DNA of 64,000 nucleotides, from positions 372,001 through 436,000 of the forward strand of contig NZ_RZUL01000002.1 of assembly GCF_004005485.1 (NCBI RefSeq), written 5' to 3'. The notes beneath the pieces are model-generated. The model ran no database searches. It had not been told where the DNA came from and was given only the letters and a program-made list of their open reading frames with translations. This document shows, piece by piece, positions 36,567 through 44,499 of the stretch (its first letter is position 1; each line of letters starts with the position of its first letter). Source of the stretch: Sphingobium algorifonticola (lineage in GTDB: Bacteria; Pseudomonadota; Alphaproteobacteria; Sphingomonadales; Sphingomonadaceae). The position numbers were made by a program, and so were the translations under genes.

Positions 36567-37907
36567 CTATAGCAGCCCTTCAATCCTAACGGGCCGCGCT
36601 GCCGCCACCAGCGCCGCATAACGCGCGGCGGCGGGCTTGGCGCGACGGGCAAATGTTGTGCGATCCACCGCATACAGGCCGAAGCGCGGGCCATAGCCCG
36701 AACGCCATTCGAAATTGTCCATCAGGCTCCAGTGAATATAGCCGAGCACCGGGATGCCGCCTGCGATCGTTGTGTGCAGATGGTCAAGCGTTTCCGCCAG
36801 ATGCCGTTCGCGCAATGCCTCGTCCTCGGTCTCGATACCGTTTTCGGTGACGAACAGCGGTACGCGGGCATGGCGCCAGGCTTCCTTCAGCACCGCCGAT
36901 ATGACGTCGGGTGACGCTTCGGCACCGCTGGCGTTGAGCGGTACGCCGTCGGGCGCGCGCAGATATCCCGCAGGGCCTATGCGATACCGCATATAGGGTT
37001 GTACGCCGAGAAAATCATCCTTCGCTGCCGCCGCGTAGAAAAGTGCGCGGGCATTGTCGAAGATGCGCTTGTGCAGTGCCTCGCCGCCGGGCGTCGGCAC
37101 CAGATCCTGGAGGGCAAGTGTCATCCCGACCTTGAGCTGGGGCATGACGGACTTGATCGCGGCCCGGCCCCTGGCATGGGCGGCAAGGCAGACGTCACGC
37201 ACCTTGAACGAATCGCCCATGAAATAGGATCCGAAACGGTCGCTGCCCAGCGCGCGGCGCGCCGCCGCGATGATCGCCGCTTCGCCCGCGAAAGGCTGAC
37301 TGCCGCGCATCACATAGGATGTCACCTGCGCATTGGGTTCGTTCAGGGTACAGGCTGCGCCGATCAGATCACCGATGGCGCGCGCGGCGCGCTCGGCATA
37401 GCGGGCGAAACGGTCGGCCGTGTCGGGATTTTCCCAGCCGCCCTGCGCGGCGATCCAGCGCGGGCTGGTGAAATGGTGGAAGGTGACGATGGGAAGAATC
37501 CCTGCCTCGCGCAGGGCGGCGCACTGACGCCGGTACTGGTCGAGCGTGGCGAGCGACCAGGCCCCCGGCTCCGGCTCTATCCGCGCCCATTCGATCGAGA
37601 AGCGATAGGTGGTGACACCCAGTTCGCGCAGCATCGCGACGTCCTCACGCCAGCGGTTCCAGCTGTCGCAGGCGTCGCCGGACGGTTCCTTGAAATTGGT
37701 CCCCGGCAGATGTTCGAGCAGCCAGTAGTCGCTGCCGACATTATTGCCTTCGATCTGATGCGCAGCTGTAGCGGTGCCCCAGACAAAGCGTTCGGGCCAA
37801 GATCGGCGCGGCGGCTGTGCGGCAGCAATGGCGGCGGGGAGACCGGCTGCGGCGGTGGCTGCGACGGTCAGGGCGGTCAGGGCCGTGCGGCGTGTCATAT
37901 CCGTCAT
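36567..37907 (-). CDS. Exported GH1 family beta-glucosidase
   Basis: Glycoside hydrolase family 1 with acid/base Glu in TLNEPNA and nucleophile Glu in FVTENGIE. FVWGTATAAHQIEGNN is the family N-terminal signature. A twin-arginine-like leader (MTRRTALTALTV, then a hydrophobic Ala-rich stretch to AAAQPPRR) suggests Tat export to the periplasm. It has about 446 residues. The start is MTDMTRR; MTRR three codons later is possible. It is the last gene of the LacI operon, 13 bases after the aldolase stop. It is inferred to remove glucose from an imported glycoside. Confidence 0.92.
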   Translation of the reverse strand: MTDMTRRTALTALTVAATAAAGLPAAIAAAQPPRRSWPERFVWGTATAAHQIEGNNVGSDYWLLEHLPGTNFKEPSGDACDSWNRWREDVAMLRELGVTTYRFSIEWARIEPEPGAWSLATLDQYRRQCAALREAGILPIVTFHHFTSPRWIAAQGGWENPDTADRFARYAERAARAIGDLIGAACTLNEPNAQVTSYVMRGSQPFAGEAAIIAAARRALGSDRFGSYFMGDSFKVRDVCLAAHARGRAAIKSVMPQLKVGMTLALQDLVPTPGGEALHKRIFDNARALFYAAAAKDDFLGVQPYMRYRIGPAGYLRAPDGVPLNASGAEASPDVISAVLKEAWRHARVPLFVTENGIETEDEALRERHLAETLDHLHTTIAGGIPVLGYIHWSLMDNFEWRSGYGPRFGLYAVDRTTFARRAKPAAARYAALVAAARPVRIEGLL

Positions 37908-37920
37908 GTCCGATTGTCCC

Positions 37921-38670
37921 TCACATGCCGCAGGCGATGCGCGCGGCGGCGGCACCGGCGCGCAGAAAGCCATGGTCCGATCCCTGAAGAAACAGCGTTG
38001 CCCCCTTTTCGCGCCACTGCGCCACATCGGCGTTGCGGGGCACGAACATGCCGACTGGCCGCCCTGTCGCCGTGCCGGCCGCCAGGATGCGATCCACCGC
38101 CGCCAGCACGGCGGGATCGTCCGGGCTGTTTGCTTCGAGCGCGACGGTCAGGTCGATGCGGCCCACGAACAGCGCGTCTATGCCGTCGACGGCGGCAATC
38201 GCATCGATATCTGCCAAGGCTTCGATATCCTCGATCTGGGCGATGACGACCGTTCGTGCGGCGCTGGCCGTGCGATGGTCGGCCATGCCGGAAAGGCCAT
38301 AGCCTGCCGCGCGTGAGGAACCGGCATAGCCGCGCCCGCCTGGCCCGTAATGCGCGGCGCGCGCGGCCGCCTGCGCTTCGGCGGCAGACCGGATATGCGG
38401 CAGGAGCACGCCGTCTGCCCCGCAATCGAGCGCGTTCAGTATATGCTCGTGCGCCGCCGTCTGGGTGCGAACGATGACGGGCAAGTGCGCCGCGCGCGCG
38501 GCGTGGATGCAGGCGTCGATCGCGGCCCGGTCGAACGGGGCATGTTCCGCATCGAGACACAGGAGGTCGATGCCCGCGGTCGCCAGCACCTCGACCAGCA
38601 TGGGGGCAGGGGTCTTGAGGAAGGTGCCGAACAACGCCTCTCCCGCCGCGATACGCTGTTTGAGAGTCAT
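37921..38670 (-). CDS. HpcH/HpaI aldolase family protein
   Basis: TIM-barrel class II aldolase of 249 residues. LCLDAEHAPFD, the metal-site IAQIEDIEAL, DALFVGRIDLTVALE and the glycine-rich RGYAGSSRAAGYG are family marks. Members cleave 4-hydroxy-2-oxo acids to pyruvate and an aldehyde. It overlaps the MetE-like gene by four bases. It is inferred to act late in the cluster A pathway. Confidence 0.88.
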   Translation of the reverse strand: MTLKQRIAAGEALFGTFLKTPAPMLVEVLATAGIDLLCLDAEHAPFDRAAIDACIHAARAAHLPVIVRTQTAAHEHILNALDCGADGVLLPHIRSAAEAQAAARAAHYGPGGRGYAGSSRAAGYGLSGMADHRTASAARTVVIAQIEDIEALADIDAIAAVDGIDALFVGRIDLTVALEANSPDDPAVLAAVDRILAAGTATGRPVGMFVPRNADVAQWREKGATLFLQGSDHGFLRAGAAAARIACGM

Positions 38671-39803
38671 GCCGCGATCCTGCTGCTGGCGAGCGCCGCG
38701 CCTTCCGCCAGTGCGGCGAGCTTTGCCCAGACGATTTCGGGATCGACTGCGCCAAAGCCCGCGAAGGTGGAAAAGCCGCAGTCGGTCCCCGCGATGACGC
38801 GCTCTGCGCCGAACAGATCGACGAACTGGCCGATGCGATTGGCGACGACGCGGGGATGTTCGATGAAATTGGTGGTCGAATCGATCACGCCGGGAATGAG
38901 GATCCGATCATCGGGTATGAGGCCCCGGTGCGCGGCGAAGGCTTCCCAGTCATGCTGGTGGCGGGGGTTCGCAGTTTCGAACAGCAGGCCCTGCGGCTTT
39001 GCCTGCATCAGTACGGGCAGGATCGTCTCCATCTCCACATCGCAATGATGCGGCCCTTCATAATTGCCCCAGCAGACATGCATCCGCACCCGATCGGCTG
39101 GCACGTTACGCAGTGCGTGGTTGAGCACCGCCACATGCCGGGCGATGCGGACGAGATAGTCCGCGTCGCTGCGGTTTTTGAACATCATGTGCCGACCAAG
39201 GCCAAGGTCCGGGCTGTCGAGTTGCAGGATGAGTCCGGCCGCGACGATGGCTTCATATTCCGGCCGCATCGCTTCGGCCAGCGCCTCCAGATAGGCATCG
39301 TCATCGGGGTAGAAATCATTGGGCTGGAACAGGGCGATGACGCCGGGCGACGCGGCATTCATAAAAGCGTCTTGTGGCCCGTGCGCGGCGCGCGCCGCAG
39401 CGAAGCGGCGCAGGTCGTCTTCCAGCGGGGCAAGTGTAACCGGCCGGACTTCGCCGACGCAGCGGGGCCGACGATAGCTGGGTGTCCCGCCGCCCTTGGC
39501 CTGTCGCGCGAGAAAGCTCGGGAACGCCTCCAGATCGGCGGGCGGCTGGCGCGGGCTGTCACCATCGAACCCGCTGATCCGGTCCTTTATGTAGGTGGCA
39601 TAGCTGATCTTCGCCATTTCACCGTCGGACACGATGTCGATGCCCGCCGCCACCTGTCGCCGCACGCAGTCGTCGACCGCAAGCGAGAGGACGGCGTCAA
39701 GCCGCGCCGTATCGACGGCCTCGCCTGCCTCCATGGCGAAGAGCAGGTCGGTCAGTTCCGCGCCGCGCGGCAGCGAGCCGACATGGGTGGTGCGAATCAT
39801 CAT
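38667..39803 (-). CDS. Cobalamin-independent methionine synthase-like (MetE C-terminal/UROD fold) protein
   Basis: The product is 378 residues equal to the C-terminal catalytic half of MetE. TTHVGSLPR at the start, DIVSDGEMAKISYATYIKDR, and zinc ligands His and Cys in MHVCWGNYEGPHH, Glu in LLFETANPR and Cys in AGTDCGFSTFAG. It lacks the N-terminal half, so it is unlikely to be the methionine synthase itself; such stand-alone proteins may transfer methyl groups or act on thiols. The start was set at the ATG overlapping the hydrolase stop. Its role in the operon is unknown. Confidence 0.85.
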   Translation of the reverse strand: MMIRTTHVGSLPRGAELTDLLFAMEAGEAVDTARLDAVLSLAVDDCVRRQVAAGIDIVSDGEMAKISYATYIKDRISGFDGDSPRQPPADLEAFPSFLARQAKGGGTPSYRRPRCVGEVRPVTLAPLEDDLRRFAAARAAHGPQDAFMNAASPGVIALFQPNDFYPDDDAYLEALAEAMRPEYEAIVAAGLILQLDSPDLGLGRHMMFKNRSDADYLVRIARHVAVLNHALRNVPADRVRMHVCWGNYEGPHHCDVEMETILPVLMQAKPQGLLFETANPRHQHDWEAFAAHRGLIPDDRILIPGVIDSTTNFIEHPRVVANRIGQFVDLFGAERVIAGTDCGFSTFAGFGAVDPEIVWAKLAALAEGAALASSRIAA

Positions 39804-40519
39804 GGCAATTGTTCCTTGTGAAGCCAGGCAATGAGGGCATCGGCGAGCGCGTCGGGCTGTTCGAGCGGCAAGAGATGGCCGGCATTCGGGATGACATGCA
39901 GGCTGGCGGCGGGGCCGATTCTGGCGGCCCAGTCGCGGTGCCATTCGGGCGAGCACAGCCGATCCTCATCCCCGCAGGCGACAAAGGCGGGTCGCGTAAT
40001 GCCGCCCAGCACAGGGCGCAGATCGGCGCGGGTGCGCAACGCTTCGCTCTGGCGCACGAAGACGTCCGGCCCGAGGCCCAGTGCCATGTCGAGCACCAGT
40101 GCCCGCAGCGCGCTGTCCTGCGCCTGCGCCTGCGCCAGATAATGCGGCTTGAGTTCATCGGCGACCACTTCCGCCAGCCCCCCGGACCGGACATCGGACT
40201 GCTGGCGCGGGCGCACGGCGGCGCGTTCGGGCAGGTCCGCGGAAGCATTGAGCGCCAGCAGGCCGATCGCGGCCAGGCGGGCAGGGGCCTGGCGCATCAT
40301 CTCCAGCGCGACGATGGCGCCCATCGAAAAGCCGACGGGGATCACGACGCCCGGCGTCTCGTCCAGCATGTCCGCCGCCATATCGGCGATGGTGGACTGT
40401 CGGGAGAGGTCGCCCACGCGGCTGTCATGGCCCGCCTGCGCCAGGCGTGCCTGCAATCCCGCCCACAGGCGCGCGTCGCACATATTGCCCGGTAGCAGGA
40501 GAAGCGACGCTTTACTCAT
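39800..40519 (-). CDS. Alpha/beta hydrolase
   Basis: The product is 239 residues. The nucleophile elbow is VGFSMGAIV, the acid CGDEDRLC and the His IPNAGHLLPLEQP. LLLLPGNMCDARLWAGLQ forms the oxyanion region. The ATG giving MSKASLLLLPG overlaps the LacI stop by four bases. Ester or lactone hydrolysis, or C-C cleavage, would fit; the substrate is unknown. Confidence 0.9.
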   Translation of the reverse strand: MSKASLLLLPGNMCDARLWAGLQARLAQAGHDSRVGDLSRQSTIADMAADMLDETPGVVIPVGFSMGAIVALEMMRQAPARLAAIGLLALNASADLPERAAVRPRQQSDVRSGGLAEVVADELKPHYLAQAQAQDSALRALVLDMALGLGPDVFVRQSEALRTRADLRPVLGGITRPAFVACGDEDRLCSPEWHRDWAARIGPAASLHVIPNAGHLLPLEQPDALADALIAWLHKEQLP

Positions 40520-41541
40520 GCAAGTCTGGCCGAGGCCCCGCGCAGCAGATCGCCGGAGAACAACCGCCGCTCGGGGCCGATCGACGCATCCTCGATCCGA
40601 TCCATCAGCATCGAGACGGCTGCCTCGGTCATCCGCCCGACCGGCTGGCGGACGGTGGTCAGGCGATAGCTCGCCCAGCGCGCGGGGGCCACGCCATCGA
40701 AGCCGACGACCGATACGCGATCGGGCACGGCGAGGCTGCATTCGATACGAACGGCATCCATCGCGCCGATCGCCATCACGTCATTGGCCGCGATGATCGC
40801 ATCGAGTGGCGCAGCCTTCATGAGGCGCAGGGCCGCATCATAGCCCGATTGATAGGAAAAATCGCCGCGGTCGACCGGAACGTCGCGCAGGCCCGCCTGT
40901 GCAAGCCGCTCGACGGCGGCGCGCACGCGAGCCTCCCCGACTGTCGAATCGCCGGGACCGGCGATCAGGCCGAAGGCGCGCGCGCCCGCAGCAATCATCC
41001 CGTCCACCAGCATCGCTTCGCCCGCGCCCGATTCGCACATGACGGAGGATACCGGCGCTTCTTCCATCTGCCGGTTGTAGAGGACGAGCGGAATGCGGGA
41101 GCGGGCGAAGACTTCCGCCTGATCGCGCGAGAGACGGGCTGCGACGATCGCCCCATCGACCTGGTAACGCCAGATCTGGTCCATGACCGCATCGATCTCG
41201 CTTTCATTCTGGAGGGTGAACAACAGCACCCTGATGCCGCGATTGGACAGGCGGGTCGTCAATTCGGCCAGCACTTCGGGATAATGCAAGTTGGTGAGGT
41301 TCGAAATGACGACGGCGACCATGTTCGACCGGCGGGTAATCAGCCCCTGCGCGATCGCGTTCGGGCGATAGCCCAGAGCTTCGGCCGCCGCCATGATCCG
41401 CTTGCGCGTGGCGGGGGACACCGACCCGCCTTCGCGGAAACAGCGCGACACGGCGGATTGCGATACGCCAGCCAGTCGCGCGACATCATAGGATGTGCCG
41501 CGCCGTTCGCCGGTGCTGTCGCTGGGAGGCTTCACGGGCAT
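40516..41541 (-). CDS. LacI-family transcriptional regulator of cluster A
   Basis: The product is 341 residues. The DNA-binding domain is TSYDVARLAGVSQSAVSRCF with hinge helix RPNAIAQGLITRRSN, followed by a periplasmic-binding-protein-like sensor (NLTNLHYPEVLAELT; AIIAANDVMAIGAMDA; TTVRQPVGRM). GGAGA lies eight bases before the ATG. It heads an operon with hydrolase, MetE-like, aldolase and GH1 genes, all overlapping or closely spaced. A candidate operator lies about 260 bases upstream of its start. It probably responds to a sugar or glycoside. Confidence 0.94.
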   Translation of the reverse strand: MPVKPPSDSTGERRGTSYDVARLAGVSQSAVSRCFREGGSVSPATRKRIMAAAEALGYRPNAIAQGLITRRSNMVAVVISNLTNLHYPEVLAELTTRLSNRGIRVLLFTLQNESEIDAVMDQIWRYQVDGAIVAARLSRDQAEVFARSRIPLVLYNRQMEEAPVSSVMCESGAGEAMLVDGMIAAGARAFGLIAGPGDSTVGEARVRAAVERLAQAGLRDVPVDRGDFSYQSGYDAALRLMKAAPLDAIIAANDVMAIGAMDAVRIECSLAVPDRVSVVGFDGVAPARWASYRLTTVRQPVGRMTEAAVSMLMDRIEDASIGPERRLFSGDLLRGASARLA

Positions 41542-41798
41542 GTTCAGAGTCTCCAATTCCGCGCGCGCGGATGCGGCGGCCAGTCGGGAGAAACCGTGCG
41601 CCAGCGCCCTTGCAGGCGCAAGAGGCAGATTGGACGGGACGGTGCGGCTGGACCTGGCGGATCGGCGCGATCGCCGGTGGCCCGTCACGCAAACCAGGCG
41701 CCGTCGATCGGTTGCCTCTGTCTGACCGAGCGATGAAATGGCCGCCTGCTCCCTCACGCCCGCTGCCTGGCGAACTTGCATCACAGTCATGACTGCAA

Positions 41799-41814
41799 AT
41801 GACTTCGGATGCAA
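41799..41814. promoter_or_regulatory. LacI-type operator upstream of the regulator
   Basis: ATGACTTCGGATGCAA shares 14 of 16 bases with the 33571 site and has the same ATGCAA right half and central CG. Confidence 0.6.
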
Positions 41815-42035
41815 TTTAATTGTTCATATTGCCCCGGCTGGGGAGGAAATATGTTCCAAACCATGTGGTTTTTTCGCAACATCTCGCATGGATTGCGGAC
41901 CATTCTGCATTCCAAGTCAGCAAAATATGGCAGTGCACCGTCCTGAATGGCGAGAAAAATGATATTATATCAATATGTTGATTATATGATGTGTTGATGA
42001 CCGACTAATCTCTTGCTTTTTTGTTACGGTGCGGC

Positions 42036-42051
42036 ATGTTTCCGAATGCAG
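42036..42051. promoter_or_regulatory. Weaker LacI-type operator before the TonB receptor
   Basis: ATGTTTCCGAATGCAG has one strong half (CCGAATGCA) and a degenerate left half. It sits 63 bases before the receptor ATG. Confidence 0.4.
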
Positions 42052-42113
42052 ATCGGCGGAAAATCAGACGGTCGCCAAATCACATCGACATCATGTTTCG
42101 GGGAGATACACAG

Positions 42114-44387
42114 ATGAGGGACAGTTTCAGTTCGGCCGGTTTTCGGCACATGCTGCGCGCCGGCGTATCGCTTGGCTTTATGGCGCTGCCCACGGTGGCG
42201 CTGGCGCAGGATGCGCCGCAGGCCGACGGTGCGGGTCTGCCCGACATCGTCGTGACCGCGCAACGCCGGAACGAGCGGGTGCAGGACGTCCCCATTTCGA
42301 TCACCGCGTTCGGCGCGGAGCAGTTGCAGGCGCGCGGCATTACCGACATCTCGCGCCTCGACAAGTTCACGCCCGGTTTCAACTTCGGCCAGTCGGGGCT
42401 TGACCAGCGGCCCGCCATCCGCGGTGTGCGGACGGAGAATGTCGCGGGCAACGGCGACCCGACGATCGGCTTCTATGTCGATGATATCTACCAGAGCCGG
42501 TCGGTGCAGGCCGGTCAGCCCTTCATCGACTTGCAGCGCGTGGAAGTCGCGCGTGGCCCCCAAGGTACGCTGTTCGGCCGCAACACCTTCGGCGGCGCGG
42601 TGTCGGTGGTAACGGCCGTGCCGACCAAGGATTTCGATTACGGCGGCAATTTCATCGCGGGCAATTTCAACCGTTTCGCGGGGGATGGCTTCATCAACAT
42701 CCCGGTCAGCGACACCTTCGGCATCCGTGTGGCGGGATCGAAGGAACGGCGCGACGGCTATGTGAAGAACATCGTGGTGCGCAACAACGATCTGTTCGAA
42801 AAGGATTCCAGTTTCGTGCGCGTGACCGCGCGCTACGCGCCGTCTGACGACCTGGAAGTCATCCTGCGCGGCAATTTCTGGCATGAAGGCGGGACCGGCG
42901 GTCAGGCCTTCGGTTACAAGCCGCAGGGGTTGCTGGTCGATCCGACCACCGGCCTGCGTTCGCTCAGCGGTGTGCTGGTGCCCAACGTCAACACCCTGCC
43001 ACGCGACGGCATTCCCGATCTGAACGGATTCGATCTCGGCACGAGGGTCGATCCCGATCCCTACACCTGGCAGTCGCAACTGCCCGCGCGGACGGAAATC
43101 AAGCAGTGGGCCGGGTCCGGCCAGATCCGCTGGCAGAATGACAGCATCTTCGTGCGGTCGATCACCAGCTATCAGGATTTCCAGTATTTCAGCAACAGCG
43201 GGTCGATCGTCGGAACCCCGGTCGATGAAACCTTGCAGACGCGCAACAGCGAAGCCTTCAGCCAGGAGTTCCAGATCGGTGGCGCGCAGAGCAAGCCGTT
43301 GCAGTGGATCGTCGGTCTCTATTATTTCGACGACAAGATTTTCGACGAGTTCCGGTCCGACCGGCTCAATCTGAACGATGGCGTCAACGGCGGCGCGTTC
43401 CCCACGGCGGTGAAGGTGAAATCCTATGCCGCTTATGCGCAGGCATCCTATTATGTGACCGAGCAGCTTCGCCTGACCGGCGGCGGCCGCTATACGATCG
43501 ACAAGAAGGATTTCGACGCCGACAACTTCAACCTCGTCGCCGGGGTGCCGGTCCGCACCAGCGGTCTTGATGCGTCCGACAAGTTCAAGAAGTTCACCTG
43601 GCGTCTGGGGGCGGATTATTTCGCAACGCCGCAGAACATGCTCTATGCGAACGTCTCCACCGGCTTCCGCTCGGGCGGCTTCAACGGCGGCGCGGGCACC
43701 AACCCCAACATTCCCGCCACCTTCCAGCCGGAAACCGTGACGGCCTATGAAATCGGGTCCAAGAACCGGTTCCTCAACGGCATGCTGCAACTCAATCTCG
43801 CAGCATTCTATAACGACTTCAAGGATTTGCAGATCCAGAACCAGTTTCTGGTGAATGCCGTCACCTTGTCGGCCATCCGCAATGCCGGTGCAGCCTATAC
43901 TTATGGTCTGGAAGCCGACGCGATCTTCAAGCCCGTGCCGGAATTGACGCTGACGGCGACGATGAGCCTGATGAAATCGCGCTATGAGGAATATGTGACC
44001 GGCCCGCCGGCGGGCTATTCCGGTTCCTTCCTCAGCCTGGAGGGGAACCGCATTCCCTTCACGCCGAAATATAAGTTCACCACCGGCGCGCGCTATGACC
44101 TGGTGATCGACGGGATCGGCATCATCTATCCGCAGATCGATGCCGTATTCTCGGGTGGCTATTTCAATACCGACTACAATACCGTGCTCGACTATCAGAA
44201 AGCCTATCAGAAGCTGGACCTGCGCCTCGGCTGGGATTCGGAAGACGATCGCTTCGGGGTTGAGCTGTTCGTCGAGAATGTCACGGACGAAGCAGTCAAG
44301 AACCGGGGCGTCTTCGGGTCGCAGGGGCTGAACGCCAACTACGAGCCGCCGCGTTTCTATGGCATCCGCTTCCGCGTCCGCAAATAA
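42114..44387 (+). CDS. TonB-dependent receptor of cluster A
   Basis: Outer-membrane gated porin of 757 residues. A signal peptide ends ALA|QDAPQADG, the TonB-box/plug start is DIVVTAQRRNERVQDVPI, plug features are FNFGQSGLDQRPAIRGVR and VEVARGPQGTLFGRNTFGGAV, then a 22-strand barrel ends YEPPRFYGIRFRVRK with a terminal aromatic pattern. GGGGAG lies eight bases before the chosen ATG. It is closely similar to the receptor at 54318-56588. It presumably imports the cluster substrate, with a LacI operator in its promoter. Confidence 0.95.
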   Translation: MRDSFSSAGFRHMLRAGVSLGFMALPTVALAQDAPQADGAGLPDIVVTAQRRNERVQDVPISITAFGAEQLQARGITDISRLDKFTPGFNFGQSGLDQRPAIRGVRTENVAGNGDPTIGFYVDDIYQSRSVQAGQPFIDLQRVEVARGPQGTLFGRNTFGGAVSVVTAVPTKDFDYGGNFIAGNFNRFAGDGFINIPVSDTFGIRVAGSKERRDGYVKNIVVRNNDLFEKDSSFVRVTARYAPSDDLEVILRGNFWHEGGTGGQAFGYKPQGLLVDPTTGLRSLSGVLVPNVNTLPRDGIPDLNGFDLGTRVDPDPYTWQSQLPARTEIKQWAGSGQIRWQNDSIFVRSITSYQDFQYFSNSGSIVGTPVDETLQTRNSEAFSQEFQIGGAQSKPLQWIVGLYYFDDKIFDEFRSDRLNLNDGVNGGAFPTAVKVKSYAAYAQASYYVTEQLRLTGGGRYTIDKKDFDADNFNLVAGVPVRTSGLDASDKFKKFTWRLGADYFATPQNMLYANVSTGFRSGGFNGGAGTNPNIPATFQPETVTAYEIGSKNRFLNGMLQLNLAAFYNDFKDLQIQNQFLVNAVTLSAIRNAGAAYTYGLEADAIFKPVPELTLTATMSLMKSRYEEYVTGPPAGYSGSFLSLEGNRIPFTPKYKFTTGARYDLVIDGIGIIYPQIDAVFSGGYFNTDYNTVLDYQKAYQKLDLRLGWDSEDDRFGVELFVENVTDEAVKNRGVFGSQGLNANYEPPRFYGIRFRVRK

Positions 44388-44405
44388 GCGGCGCTAGTCG
44401 CAATA

Positions 44406-44445
44406 AAAGGCGGGCCAGGCATCACGCCTGGCCCGCCTTTTTTTT
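44406..44445. terminator. Bidirectional terminator between TonB receptor and GH42 genes
   Basis: Perfect 15-bp arms AAAGGCGGGCCAGGC / GCCTGGCCCGCCTTT with a 5-base loop. T runs occur on both strands (eight T on plus, ATTTTATT context on minus), as expected between convergent genes. Confidence 0.9.
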
Positions 44446-44499
44446 GATCGCCCTATGCGGTGGACCGGTGCCCCCGCACAGCTGCGGTTCCGGCAGGGA

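Larger units (their letters stand above)
41542..42113. other. Divergent control region between lacI-type and TonB receptor genes
   Basis: There is no convincing gene. The stretch from about 41780 becomes AT-rich and contains operator-like sites at 41799 and 42036. The long leftward open frame over its first part is an upstream extension of the regulator frame, without regulator homology. Confidence 0.6.

Noticed and set aside
42024-43790. A 588-codon frame opposite the TonB receptor gene
   Set aside because: The receptor frame has unmistakable plug and barrel motifs; the opposite frame is compositional shadow.
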